In this document: piece after piece, positions 17,995 through 26,802 of the stretch
Position numbering within the stretch: position 1 is the stretch's first letter
Layout of the letters: each line of letters starts with the position of its first letter
NCBI RefSeq assembly: GCF_007827275.1
Contig: NZ_VISE01000001.1
Coordinates: forward strand, 4,154,001 to 4,218,000
Reading direction: 5' to 3'
Origin: Gillisia sp. Hel_I_86
GTDB lineage: Bacteria > Bacteroidota > Bacteroidia > Flavobacteriales > Flavobacteriaceae
DNA: 64,000 nt
Translations under genes and position numbers: made by a program
The notes under the pieces: generated by a model
The model's database searches: none
What the model was told of the DNA's origin: nothing
The model's input: only the letters and a program-made list of their open reading frames with translations

Positions 17995-18994
17995 CTGTAT
18001 ATCCGTAAACATTCCTAATTAGTGGAAATATTCCTATATTTGATTGAATTTAAATTGATTGGATATGAATATATTTTCTTTCGGAGTTCATTTTACTGAT
18101 GAGGAGAGCTGCCGCCTACATTTCAAGGAGCAACGTGATAAGGAAGGAGTTGTCTGTCATCGCTGTGGGTCAATAGATCATTATTGGCTCAAAAACAAAT
18201 GGAGTTATCAGTGCAAATCCTGTAAGGCGAGGATGTCCTTGCGAAGTGGAACAATTATGGAAAGCTCCAAATTATCTTTTATGAGCTGGTATAAGACCAT
18301 CTTTCTTTTGAGCACGACAAAGAAAGGTTTTTCCAGCAAGGAAATACAGCGGCAGCTGGGCCTAAAGCGCTATGAGCCGGTTTGGGCAATGGTGCACAAG
18401 TTACGCAAAGCCATGGGGCAGCGAGATGACCGCTATACGTTGGAGGGGATGATCGAGATGGATGAAGGTTATTTCACCATTGAGGCAAGCCAAAACGATC
18501 ACCAAACCCAAAAGGCCGGTCGTGGCAGCAAGACCAAATCCAACGTTATGGTTCTGGCCGAGAGCACTGTCTTGGAAGATATAAAAACAGGGAAAGTGGA
18601 GCGGCATTGCAGGTATTTTAAGGCAAAAGTCCTTGACAACCATGAGGCCGGTCAAACCAGCAATATGCTCAAAAGCGCAATTGCTGATGAACACATTATC
18701 ATCTTTTCCGACCAGAGCACATCCTACGTTGATATCGCAGATTACGTAGAGCTACATATTACTGAAAAATCAAGTGAAAAGACCACCAAAGAAACTCTTA
18801 AATGGGTACATATAGCTATAAGCAATGCCAAAAGGAATTTTGTGGGAACCTATCATAAGATCAAGAAAAAATATCTGCAATTATACCTCAATGAGTTTGT
18901 ATACAAGCTTAATCGGAGGTATTTTGGAGATAAGTTATTCGATAGGTTAGTAATAGCAAGCATTACAGCGAGTGGACATTAAACGGATATACAG
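17995..18994 (+). mobile_element. IS1595-family insertion sequence, 1000 bp
   Basis: Both ends read CTGTATATCCGT inward, a 12-base perfect inverted repeat at 17995-18006 and 18983-18994. The flanks show a direct repeat ATAAATATT (17986-17994 and 18995-19003). Nine bases are matched; the family usually makes 8, and one base is ambiguous between flank and IS end. The element lies between the VIT transporter and the pyruvate-kinase-like gene and breaks no recognisable gene. Confidence 0.92.
18059..18982 (+). CDS. IS1595-family transposase
   Basis: The 307-residue protein starts with a zinc ribbon (CHRCGS and CKSCKA, residues about 30-55), typical of IS1595 transposases. The catalytic domain has Asp in IEMDEGYF, Asp in IIFSDQSTS, and the late segment HIAISNAKRNFVGTYHKIKKKY, where the third catalytic residue is expected; in this family it can be Asn, Glu or His. 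All parts appear complete, so the element is probably active. It uses almost the full length of the IS. Confidence 0.94.
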   Translation: MDMNIFSFGVHFTDEESCRLHFKEQRDKEGVVCHRCGSIDHYWLKNKWSYQCKSCKARMSLRSGTIMESSKLSFMSWYKTIFLLSTTKKGFSSKEIQRQLGLKRYEPVWAMVHKLRKAMGQRDDRYTLEGMIEMDEGYFTIEASQNDHQTQKAGRGSKTKSNVMVLAESTVLEDIKTGKVERHCRYFKAKVLDNHEAGQTSNMLKSAIADEHIIIFSDQSTSYVDIADYVELHITEKSSEKTTKETLKWVHIAISNAKRNFVGTYHKIKKKYLQLYLNEFVYKLNRRYFGDKLFDRLVIASITASGH

Positions 18995-19069
18995 ATAAAT
19001 ATTGCTTTATCCTAACCAAAAAAAAACCGAACCAAGAAAATCAAAGATGGGACTTCCACCAATGGCATT

Positions 19070-20902
19070 TCATAAATTCTCATTGAACTCCAATTTGGGC
19101 AATAAGGCTCCTTTTTTGTTATGGATCTGTTGCATTTTGTGCAGTATTTGATCCAAGATTTTAACGGTTTGCTCTAGGTAAGGTCCTTTGTTCAGCATGA
19201 CACAGGTTGCGCGTTGCGCCATTGCAGCATCTGTGATTTCTGCCCTGGTAGGAATTCCTTTTTTTGTCAAATTTTCTAAAACTTGCGTGGCCCAAATATC
19301 AGGCAAATGGGCCGCATCACAAATATGTATGATTTCTTCTTGGATGATGGCGAAATTTTTCCAACCGGTTTCAATGGCCAAATCGCCACGGGCAATCATG
19401 ACCCCAATTGGATAGTTCTCCATGGCTTTTAATAGGATACCCGGCAGATTCCTGAACCCTTCCATGGTTTCGATTTTTAATACAATGCCAATCTTGGCAT
19501 TCAGTTTTGTCAACTCCTGCAATAAGGCCGTGACGTCCTGCTTATTGTTTACAAACGAAAAATTGACGATATCGGCGTTTTTCACTATGAACTTCAGGTC
19601 TTTTTTATCCTTGTCGGTCAGTCCCGCAAAATCGATTTTACTGGAAGGCAGGTTTATTCCTTTATCCGCCCTTAGTTTTCCGCCTTTCTTTTTTGCGTTC
19701 GTGATTTCAATAATCAAATATTTGGAATGGGCCTCTATGACCCTACCTCCAATCTTACCGTCATCAAAAAAAATAGGGTCTCCCACTAAAACATTGTTCA
19801 GAAATTTAGGAGAGGTACTGGAAATATGGGCAATTTCGGTAACCTTGCCACGCTCATCTAGGACGGCTGGGTTCCCGGGGATGGGGTCTTTATCGAGTCT
19901 TAGCAAATCACCTTTGGATAGGAAGATAATCGCTTCCAATTGTTCCAAATCATGAACGGTGTGCACCTCAAATGTGGTTTTTTTCTCAAAAAACACGTTC
20001 AATACGGTTTCACTGGTCACGAAGGCAGACTTATAGCACAGGCCCCAAATGCCATTGTCCTCTTTTGCATCGATATGGATTTGGCGTTTTTTGCCTCTCG
20101 CATCTTTAAAGACAATCGTGGCCCCTTTTTCACTTTTTTTAAGCCATTTTTCATTAACGGTAATGACCGCACCTACTTGCTTGTCCCTTGGGGGTGCTAT
20201 CCCTTGCGATGACAGCCAAACCCTGGCAGGCGCTATTACTTTGCCCAACATATTCTTCTTTGGTTGTATATGAATTACCTTGGCACCGGGCTTTATATTT
20301 CCCGTTCTTATCTTTAGGCCCGCAAGGTCCATCGCAATCTTACAATCGTTTTCGACTTCCTTAATGTTGTTTATAATTTGTTTCCAAATATGCTCATCAT
20401 CATGGGCACAATTTATCCTGGCACAGTCCATGCCCAGTTTCAACAAGGATTCCACAAATTTTTTGTCGGTTGCGGCCTCAGTGGGCTGGGTGATCATAAT
20501 AGCCGTTTCCCTTTTATTCTTTATAGTTCCGAAAATCACCTTGGAATTACGATGTTGAATGATCTTTGCTTCCTTATTGGTAAGGTGGGTTTTATGATCA
20601 GTGGGAAGGTCAATGTTCAATAGACTATTGAGGATGGTTTTGAAATTCAGTATTCTGTGTAAAATGCTGTTTTTGGCTTCGGGAGATATGGGCATACCTA
20701 TATCATCCAATTTTTTCTGTAAATCGCTGATATCAAATGTGCGCAGAGCTAGATAATGAATCATATTTTTGGCACTTTGGGCGTAATTGGGATGCACGTT
20801 GTCCAATTGCGCTTTATATTTTAGCTCAAATTCTGAAATCCTATCAATAATTGAATCAATGGCGACTGATATTACTTGCAATTTCTTTTCTGGGTAATGC
20901 AT
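19070..20902 (-). CDS. Pyruvate-kinase-family protein with an extra N-terminal domain and no C-terminal domain
   Basis: The 610-residue protein has a 130-residue helical N-terminal extension of unknown function, then the pyruvate kinase barrel. Recognisable barrel parts are ARINCAHDD, MDLAGLKIRTG, KIETMEGFRNLPG with the catalytic Lys, MIARGDLAIE and the ATQVLENLTKKGIPTRAEITDAAMA segment. The inserted B domain is long and unusual (about residues 215-400). The usual C-terminal allosteric domain is missing: the protein ends about 45 residues after the barrel. It resembles pyruvate kinase-like proteins that accompany stress genes rather than the housekeeping enzyme, so the substrate is uncertain. 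Confidence 0.85.
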   Translation of the reverse strand: MHYPEKKLQVISVAIDSIIDRISEFELKYKAQLDNVHPNYAQSAKNMIHYLALRTFDISDLQKKLDDIGMPISPEAKNSILHRILNFKTILNSLLNIDLPTDHKTHLTNKEAKIIQHRNSKVIFGTIKNKRETAIMITQPTEAATDKKFVESLLKLGMDCARINCAHDDEHIWKQIINNIKEVENDCKIAMDLAGLKIRTGNIKPGAKVIHIQPKKNMLGKVIAPARVWLSSQGIAPPRDKQVGAVITVNEKWLKKSEKGATIVFKDARGKKRQIHIDAKEDNGIWGLCYKSAFVTSETVLNVFFEKKTTFEVHTVHDLEQLEAIIFLSKGDLLRLDKDPIPGNPAVLDERGKVTEIAHISSTSPKFLNNVLVGDPIFFDDGKIGGRVIEAHSKYLIIEITNAKKKGGKLRADKGINLPSSKIDFAGLTDKDKKDLKFIVKNADIVNFSFVNNKQDVTALLQELTKLNAKIGIVLKIETMEGFRNLPGILLKAMENYPIGVMIARGDLAIETGWKNFAIIQEEIIHICDAAHLPDIWATQVLENLTKKGIPTRAEITDAAMAQRATCVMLNKGPYLEQTVKILDQILHKMQQIHNKKGALLPKLEFNENL

Positions 20903-21016
20903 AATTGAAGCGTTTTATATTAACTGATTTATTATCAGCGCATTAATGATGCTTATGGGTACCTTTAACTTTCTGTTCCAGTATTGAAATGGCATTTACG
21001 CAACACATTTTCCCCC

Positions 21017-21241
21017 TCATTCAATCTGTTGGTGCATCTTTCGGTTTTTGTTGATCAAAAAGAGACCTATTAACCGGAATTGAAACGCCATTGCGTATGC
21101 CATTTCTATCTTTCGCTTCCACTGAATATCAAAGCGAATCGAATGGGTGGAGGCTTTTGTAATCTTAATTCGACCCTCCCCTACAAATTTAGTTACATCT
21201 ATCCAATATTGATTGTCGCTTTCGGAAAATTGGAGAAGCAT
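21017..21241 (-). CDS. Small hypothetical protein
   Basis: A possible 74-residue protein with a plausible folded core (YWIDVTKFVGEGRIKITKAS followed by a basic helix). The codon use is acceptable for the surroundings and the frame is not overlapped by a better gene. I do not recognise a family. It lies in the 430-base gap between the pyruvate-kinase-like gene and the decarboxylase remnant. Confidence 0.4.
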   Translation of the reverse strand: MLLQFSESDNQYWIDVTKFVGEGRIKITKASTHSIRFDIQWKRKIEMAYAMAFQFRLIGLFLINKNRKMHQQIE

Positions 21242-21348
21242 AAAATTTAAAAGAGGTCGGTTACGTGAGATATTTTAATATAAAAAACCGTAATTTCATA
21301 ATAAACTTACCATAACACTTGGAAATAGATAAAAATTAGTTGGAATTA

Positions 21349-21639
21349 ATGAATACACAAACCAAAAACGATTCTACACTTACTCTTTCAAAAAACCAAA
21401 TGAGGGATTATGGGCCTCGGGTGGTGGACTCCATTATTGAACATTTTGATACAATGTGGGCAAAGGATCTTGTTACAACAACATCGAGCAAGGAGAGGTA
21501 CGAAATTTTGCCAGAAGCGGTTCCCCAAGAAGGGAGCACTGGGAACGAAATCCTCGATTTTGTAATAAGGGCCAAGTTGCACAAGAACCACATATCCTCC
21601 TACCCCAACTCATTCGCATTTGTTCCTTGGACTCTTTAA
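21349..21639 (+). pseudogene. Truncated PLP-dependent decarboxylase (N-terminal fragment)
   Basis: The 96 codons match the N-terminal region of group II pyridoxal-phosphate decarboxylases (aromatic amino-acid / glutamate-type). The markers are a YGPRVVDSIIEHF segment, a PEAVPQEG turn and, near the end, HISSYPNSFAFVPW, equivalent to the H-P-x-F-x-x-F-V-P motif. Family members are about 450-500 residues. The rest, including the PLP-binding Lys region, is absent and a hemolysin III gene begins 26 bases after the stop. I read this as a deletion remnant. Confidence 0.75.
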
Positions 21640-21664
21640 TCACTGTAACTCTTAATTTATTCTC

Positions 21665-22303
21665 ATGCAAACCCCGAATTCCGACACACAAATTCAGCAA
21701 GAACTCGTAAACAGTATCATACACGGTTTCGGAATTATTTTTGGCATCACGGGCATTCCTGTTCTAATTGCCTTTGCCATAAAAAGCGATAATTCGCTCG
21801 GTGTTATCGGTGCAGCCATATATGGATTTTGCTTTCTGCAACTTTTTACTTTTTCTACACTCTATCATGGCTTTCAACATGCCCAGACAAAACGCGTATT
21901 GGAAATTCTTGACCATATCAGTATATATTTCCTGATCTCCGGTACCTATACGCCATTTTTATTGATTTATATGAATAACACCTTTGGTATTACCTTGCTA
22001 TCGGTATTATGGGGCTTGACAGCATTGGGAATTATTTTTAAGATCTTTTTTACCGGTAAATGGAATATTGTTTCGACGCTTGTTTACATAGCAATGGGAT
22101 GCCTAATGGTTGTAGGCGGACGTACCTTCTTTGACGCCATTCCCGCTGCCATATTCACTTTGATCCTTATTGGCGGTGCGCTTTACCTTTTGGGAGTAAT
22201 CTTCTATCTATGGGAAAAATACCCTTACAACCATGCCATTTGGCATTTTTTTGTGCTGGCAGCGGCTGTTTCCCATTATGTAGCTATCTTATTGGCAGTG
22301 TAA
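21665..22303 (+). CDS. Hemolysin III / PAQR-family membrane protein (TrhA-type)
   Basis: This 212-residue protein has seven predicted membrane segments. The family's metal-site pattern is present: Glu and His in QELVNSIIHGFGI, Ser/His in TFSTLYHGFQHA, an Asp-His pair in ILDHISIYFLISGTYTPF, and the final HAIWHFFVLAAAVSHY with two more His. These proteins are related to eukaryotic PAQR receptors and act on membrane lipid homeostasis. It stands alone with no obvious operon partner. Confidence 0.92.
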   Translation: MQTPNSDTQIQQELVNSIIHGFGIIFGITGIPVLIAFAIKSDNSLGVIGAAIYGFCFLQLFTFSTLYHGFQHAQTKRVLEILDHISIYFLISGTYTPFLLIYMNNTFGITLLSVLWGLTALGIIFKIFFTGKWNIVSTLVYIAMGCLMVVGGRTFFDAIPAAIFTLILIGGALYLLGVIFYLWEKYPYNHAIWHFFVLAAAVSHYVAILLAV

Positions 22304-22992
22304 TGGACAACTGGATTTTTAATCTGTTATCCTCTTTTTTTTAGGTTTTGTATAAAATGGAATAGGCACTGAAAACGGGCGTTTTCCAATATTGGATCAA
22401 ATAATAAGCTTTCTGTGCTTTCTCATCTACTTCTTTCAGATCCTGTTTCTTTGGTTGCAAAAGATAATTCTTTAAAAGCATAATAAAGTGCAAGAAGTAA
22501 AGATCGGGTTCTATATATAGAATACAGTTAGCAATTCTAAACAAGCGGACTTGATTTAAAAAATATTTATTCCATAAATCCATGAAATATCAAATCTTTT
22601 TGGCTCGTGTCCAAGACCTTTGGGTGAAGCTTTTTCCATGAAATAAAATGCAAAGGAATATGATGAAGACCCACATGAAAAATAAAAATATTATAAAAAG
22701 CTTACAATCAATACATTAAAATATGTAACGCGGCTCTGCCCGTTACCCTCTTCTTATTCCACACTCAGTATAAAACGCTCTTCCCATATAAATTATTAAT
22801 AATACCATATACAAGTTCGTAAAAATTATTCGGTTACTGACATTTGTCATATTCTTGTTGAATCTTTCAAGTTATTTTTGAGCAGAATAAGTGCTAAATT
22901 TGCTTATATATACTTAATTATCAAATTATTAACAAAAACGATGACGTATTATATATTTTTGAATGCTAGACAATATTTCTTTATCTTTAGAT
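22304..22992. other. Gene-poor stretch of about 0.7 kb
   Basis: It contains copy B of a dispersed intergenic element (22587-22790). Only a weak open frame is present (22341-22583, minus strand, 80 codons) without recognisable domains. A TAAATTTG box at 22895-22902 fits the -7 promoter consensus for the secreted-protein gene that starts at 22993. Confidence 0.5.
22587..22790. repeat. Dispersed intergenic element, copy B
   Basis: The stretch repeats, in the same order, two conserved blocks also present at 14940-15195: AAATCTTTTTGG...GAAGCTTTTTCC...AAATGCAA and CCGTTACCCTCTT...TATTCCA. The middle differs in sequence and length. The copies are about 7.6 kb apart and each lies in a gene-free gap. 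Confidence 0.55.
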
Positions 22993-23415
22993 ATGAAATC
23001 AATTTTTACTAAAATATCATCCATTTTTTTAGCAGTTTTCATACTGTTTTCTACCTCTTCCTTTGCGGTAAATATGCATTTTTGTTGTAACCAAATGGTG
23101 GATATGGCTTTTTTAGGCCAGGCCGAAATTTGTAAGGACAAGGTTCAAAAAGAAGATTCACCAATAAAGCAATGTACTACCTTACAAGCTAAAGATTGCT
23201 GTAGTAGTCAGACCTTTGTAAAAGAGGGAGATGATACCTTTAAAAAATGCAGCCCTGAAATTGAAACTGAAACTCTTGTCTTCTTAAACAGGTTTGTTTT
23301 CATCTACATCAATCTCTTTGAAGGATTAGAGGAAAATGTAGTTCGTTTTAAAACCTATAAGCCTCCATTACTGTTTGAGGACATACAACTTCTTAACGAG
23401 ACTTTCTTGATTTAA
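22993..23415 (+). CDS. HYC_CC_PP-family secreted protein
   Basis: This 140-residue protein has a signal peptide (SIFLAVFILFSTSSFAV) and the three marks of the family: a His/Cys motif (MHFCCNQ), a CC pair (AKDCCSSQ) and a Pro-Pro motif near the C-terminus (TYKPPLLF). Such proteins are found in Bacteroidota beside metal genes and probably bind a metal in the periplasm. The start at 22993 was chosen because it directly precedes the signal peptide; the frame extends 10 codons upstream. The HMA-AraC regulator follows 172 bases later. Confidence 0.85.
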   Translation: MKSIFTKISSIFLAVFILFSTSSFAVNMHFCCNQMVDMAFLGQAEICKDKVQKEDSPIKQCTTLQAKDCCSSQTFVKEGDDTFKKCSPEIETETLVFLNRFVFIYINLFEGLEENVVRFKTYKPPLLFEDIQLLNETFLI

Positions 23416-23586
23416 ATTTCTACATTGCAGATGGATTTTAATCTGCATTGCCTCTATGGCCAAAGTTTTACTTCTGGTTAACATATGTTGTACCCTATCC
23501 TCAACAAAACCACATATCACTAGATCTGCAAAGCTTGTGTTTTTAACAGCATTGAGTTAAAACTCAACGATAATATATTATTCACT

Positions 23587-24168
23587 ATGAGCAAATCAAA
23601 AGAATTTTGGATTAAGAACATGGTTTGTAATCGCTGCCTTAAAGTAATTAGGCAAGAATTGCAGGAAATTGGGGTAACTGTTCTTTCCTTGGAACTTGGA
23701 AGATTGCTTATAGAAGCACCCACAAAAACCAAAAATGACATTATCAACGCCGTAACAACCGTACTCCACGCCAATGATTTTGAAATCGTTCAGAACGAGG
23801 AAGAAATGCTCGTAGAAAGGATCAAGATTATTCTAATTGAACAATTACAAGAGCTACCGCCATATATTAAGGTGAAAATATCGGAATTATTGGCATCAAA
23901 TTTTCAATGCGATTATAAAACATTGAGCAAATTATTTTCTGTCAATGAACAAACGACCATTGAAAAGTACTTTATCAAATTGAAGATAGAGAAAGTTAAA
24001 GAGCTCATTCAGCTTAAACAACATTCCTTTTCAGAAATAGGATACTTATTGGACTACAGCAGTATCAACCATTTGTCCAGACAGTTTAAAGAAGTAATTG
24101 GAGTGAGTATGACGGATTATAAAAACACGGAAAATTGGAAACGAAACTATTACGATGAAATTATATAG
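23587..24168 (+). CDS. AraC-family regulator with an N-terminal heavy-metal-associated (HMA) domain
   Basis: The 193-residue protein joins an HMA-like fold (about 1-75) with a metal-binding CxxC at Cys 14 and Cys 17 (NMVCNRCLKVI) to an AraC helix-turn-helix domain (about 100-185). The DNA-binding part shows ERYFIKL-type spacing as EKYFIKLKIEKVKELIQL and the second recognition helix in IGYLLDYSSINHLSRQFKE. It probably senses Cu+ or Zn2+ directly and controls the adjacent genes. It is placed between the HYC_CC_PP gene and the cytochrome/porin genes, all in the same direction. Confidence 0.9.
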   Translation: MSKSKEFWIKNMVCNRCLKVIRQELQEIGVTVLSLELGRLLIEAPTKTKNDIINAVTTVLHANDFEIVQNEEEMLVERIKIILIEQLQELPPYIKVKISELLASNFQCDYKTLSKLFSVNEQTTIEKYFIKLKIEKVKELIQLKQHSFSEIGYLLDYSSINHLSRQFKEVIGVSMTDYKNTENWKRNYYDEII

Positions 24169-24237
24169 ATAACCACGAAAATCATGCATCAAGAAAACAA
24201 ATTCATTAAATAAATTTATAACCTAAAATTAAATAAA

Positions 24238-24666
24238 ATGAAAACAAAAAAAATCTTAATCAGTATCACATTTGCAGGGTTGCTTTTTTCACTGCTTGTC
24301 AGTTTTGTGAAAGCTCCAAAAAATGATTACCTAGCTGTACAACAAAAAAAATGGGTGGCACCCGCTAGTGCCGACAAGATAGTCAATCCCTTAAAAGGAG
24401 ATGCCAATGCCGCTGCTTCTGGTAAAAAACTTTATAAGGCCATGTGTTTAGTGTGTCACGGGCCAAAAGGGAAAGGAGATGGTATGGCAGGCGCTGGGCT
24501 AACACCTAAACCCACAGATTTGACCAGCGAAGAAGTACAATCTCAAACTGATGGAGCTATTTTCTGGAAAATTGCTGAAGGTAGGGCACCTATGGCTTCG
24601 TACAAAACTTCAATTCCAGAGAAAAAACGTTGGGAAATTATTAATTATATAAGAACACTTAAATAA
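24238..24666 (+). CDS. Periplasmic c-type cytochrome (class I)
   Basis: This 142-residue protein has an N-terminal signal/anchor (about 5-25) and one heme site CLVCHG (Cys 70, Cys 73, His 74). A likely axial Met lies in GRAPMASYK, and the final helix KKRWEIINYIRTL is typical of the fold. It should carry electrons in the periplasm. The stop overlaps the porin start by one base (TAATG), so the two are co-translated and the pair probably works together at the envelope. Confidence 0.93.
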   Translation: MKTKKILISITFAGLLFSLLVSFVKAPKNDYLAVQQKKWVAPASADKIVNPLKGDANAAASGKKLYKAMCLVCHGPKGKGDGMAGAGLTPKPTDLTSEEVQSQTDGAIFWKIAEGRAPMASYKTSIPEKKRWEIINYIRTLK

Positions 24667-25850
24667 TGAAAAAAATTATAACCTTAATTGCTATAATTAT
24701 TTTTGGCAGTACCGTTTATAGCCAAACGTACAACAACTTTGAGACTGATAGCATAACTGCACCTGAACCTTTTAAGCCAAGTAAAACCCAGTTTATGATC
24801 AGGGGTTATGGCCATACGGGCCTAAATACAGTAAGCAATGATGAAGGAACCGAATCATCTTATGTTGGTTCTGCTTTTGCACCTATTTTCCTGTTCAAGC
24901 ATTCTGACAGGCTTATATTCGAGGCAGAGCTAGAGTTTGTATTAGAAGGCAATGAACTAGAAGTTGGCCTGGAATATGCTAATGTCATGTACGTTCTTAA
25001 TAAAAACATGAACGTAAGAGCAGGAAGATTTTTGCTTCCTTTCGGTACCTTTATGGAACGGTTACACCCCTCTTGGATCAATAGGTTTTCAACAACACCT
25101 TTAGGTTATGGTCATGATGGCATTGCGCCATCATCAGGCATTGGTGTAGAATTAAGAGGTGCTTTTGATCTTGGAGGCCCAAAATTGAATTATTCTGTGT
25201 ATTCAACCAATGGCCCACGGTTAAAAGATGGTAGTGAAGAACCGGAAGAAGCAGGTATGCTATTGTTTCAAAATTATGAAGACAATAATAACAGCAAAGC
25301 TTTTGGTGGCCGTATTGGGCTATTGCCCTTTGCAGATTCCTCAACAGAAATAGGCTTTTCTACCTATTCCACAAATAAAGCTGGATCAAGAGATTCAAAT
25401 TACAGAAATGTAGGTGCTTTTCTTTATGCCTTAGATTTTTCATTTGTAAAACAAATACCTGCCATTGCTGGGTTTGTTGATGTTAAAGGCCAGTACAATA
25501 ATTCTGATATTGATGATGCTACTTATATTGAGATAGAGGATGATGTAGAAGAAGAATATACTTTTGATAACAAGAGTAACTCTTTTTATGCGCAATTGAG
25601 CTATCGCCCAACAATGGCCAGCAGTGATTTTCTGAAAAAGTTAGAACTCGTTGGGAGATATTCAAATTTTAATGCGCCTGAAGGTGCCGAATGGGAAGAA
25701 CAATCAGATCAATATGCCTTCGGTCTAAATTATTGGCTAACATGGAGGTCGGTCATAAAAGTCGCGTACCAAACAACTGAGAGCGCCGGTGGCCATGACG
25801 GAGGTGGTACAACTGATGGCTTCTTTATACACTGGGCTATCGGGTTCTAA
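24666..25850 (+). CDS. Outer-membrane porin-like protein
   Basis: The 394-residue protein has a signal peptide (ending near TVYSQT) and alternating hydrophobic-polar strands to the end, closing with WAIGF, an aromatic C-terminus typical of beta barrels. Segments such as NVRAGRFLLPFGTF and RLHPSWINRF are typical of phosphate-selective porin O/P-like proteins. Acidic loops (EIEDDVEEEYTF) and a C-terminal His/Gly-rich turn (SAGGHDGGGTTDG) may bind cations. It is translationally coupled to the cytochrome c gene. Confidence 0.85.
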   Translation: MKKIITLIAIIIFGSTVYSQTYNNFETDSITAPEPFKPSKTQFMIRGYGHTGLNTVSNDEGTESSYVGSAFAPIFLFKHSDRLIFEAELEFVLEGNELEVGLEYANVMYVLNKNMNVRAGRFLLPFGTFMERLHPSWINRFSTTPLGYGHDGIAPSSGIGVELRGAFDLGGPKLNYSVYSTNGPRLKDGSEEPEEAGMLLFQNYEDNNNSKAFGGRIGLLPFADSSTEIGFSTYSTNKAGSRDSNYRNVGAFLYALDFSFVKQIPAIAGFVDVKGQYNNSDIDDATYIEIEDDVEEEYTFDNKSNSFYAQLSYRPTMASSDFLKKLELVGRYSNFNAPEGAEWEEQSDQYAFGLNYWLTWRSVIKVAYQTTESAGGHDGGGTTDGFFIHWAIGF

Positions 25851-25872
25851 CAAATACTTAAATATAGATATT

Positions 25873-26178
25873 ATGAAAACAATATATAAAATAGTTTTAG
25901 TAAGCTTAATGTTATTTGTAACAGCTGGAATAATAGTGAGCTGTTCTTCTACAAAGGATAATTATACAGATGTTACCGATGTTGAAGAGGAATTCAAAAT
26001 CGAAAAATCTGGTGCCCAAATGTGGGGAGAAGCCTGCAATCGATGTCATTTGGCGCCTTCACCTGCAGATTACAATGATACAGATTGGAGTACCATAAGC
26101 TTGCATATGAGGGTTAGGGCAAATCTTACCGAAAAGGAAATTACATCAATTGAAACCTTTTTAAAATCTGCCAATTAA
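25873..26178 (+). CDS. Small cytochrome c-like lipoprotein
   Basis: This 101-residue protein has a lipoprotein signal (GIIVSCSS, lipidated Cys 24) and one heme motif CNRCH (Cys 55, Cys 58, His 59). A Met in SLHMRVRANLT is a candidate sixth ligand. The ATG at 25873 was chosen because it opens the signal peptide; the open frame extends upstream into the porin gene. It lies 22 bases behind the porin and likely belongs to the same transcript as the other cytochrome, giving a short envelope electron chain. Confidence 0.9.
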   Translation: MKTIYKIVLVSLMLFVTAGIIVSCSSTKDNYTDVTDVEEEFKIEKSGAQMWGEACNRCHLAPSPADYNDTDWSTISLHMRVRANLTEKEITSIETFLKSAN

Positions 26179-26318
26179 TAAATTTAAAGCATTCCCATTA
26201 AACCCCAATATTTTTTTAGACCTGAATTCTCCAAGGCTTGTGCGCATGAATCCTCACTTAGTGCACAAGCCGGTTCAGGCTATTAAGGGATAAGAAATAA
26301 AAATTAACAAAAAAAACC

Positions 26319-26555
26319 ATGAAAATTCACTGGATATGGATGGTGCTGGGGTGTGCAATACCCTTATTGCTTATTTTCTTGGCCCCCAGCTTGGGAATTA
26401 CAAGATATAATACACTTTTTGCTTTTATCCTTTTAATGTTTGCTATCCACTTATTGATGCCAATGCATCATGCAAGGCATGGCCATGGAAAGCGTGCAGG
26501 AGAAAATAATGGAGGTTATCTTAACAAAGAAAAAAAAGAAAACCAACATCATTGA
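26319..26555 (+). CDS. Small membrane protein, DUF2933-like
   Basis: The 78-residue protein has two adjacent membrane helices (about 5-25 and 30-50) followed by a His-rich tail (MPMHHARHGHGKR, and QHH at the very end). Two-helix proteins with a His-rich C-terminus of this size are annotated as DUF2933 in metal resistance neighbourhoods. The match is by overall pattern, so I am only moderately sure of the family. The His tail may bind Cu or Zn. Confidence 0.75.
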   Translation: MKIHWIWMVLGCAIPLLLIFLAPSLGITRYNTLFAFILLMFAIHLLMPMHHARHGHGKRAGENNGGYLNKEKKENQHH

Positions 26556-26802
26556 ACTTAGTAATAGGAACAAAAATTCCAAATAAACGGAAGCAGTTAT
26601 GGTGAATGTATTGTACTGGTAAACAATACCTTACAAGAACACCCCTAGGATAAAAATACAGAGATTTTCTAGTCACCCAAAGGTGCTGCACCCATCACGA
26701 TGAAGAAAACCCTTTTAAAAGATGAGTTGCAAAAACAACTTAACAACCTTAAAGGGTTTACAATTACTGAAATAAATTAATAATAATTAAAAATTAAAAA
26801 TT
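26556..26802. other. Intergenic stretch with a short decayed frame
   Basis: There is no clear gene. A 26-codon frame at 26700-26780 (starting MKKTLLKDELQKQL) could be the beginning or end of a lost gene. A few bases before it lies a CACCCAAAGGTGCTG stretch that might mark the same decayed unit. Nothing else stands out before the SHOCT gene. Confidence 0.35.

Noticed and set aside
22341-22583. An 80-codon frame on the minus strand
   Set aside because: No recognisable motif or signal, in an AT-rich gap; I could not support it as a gene.
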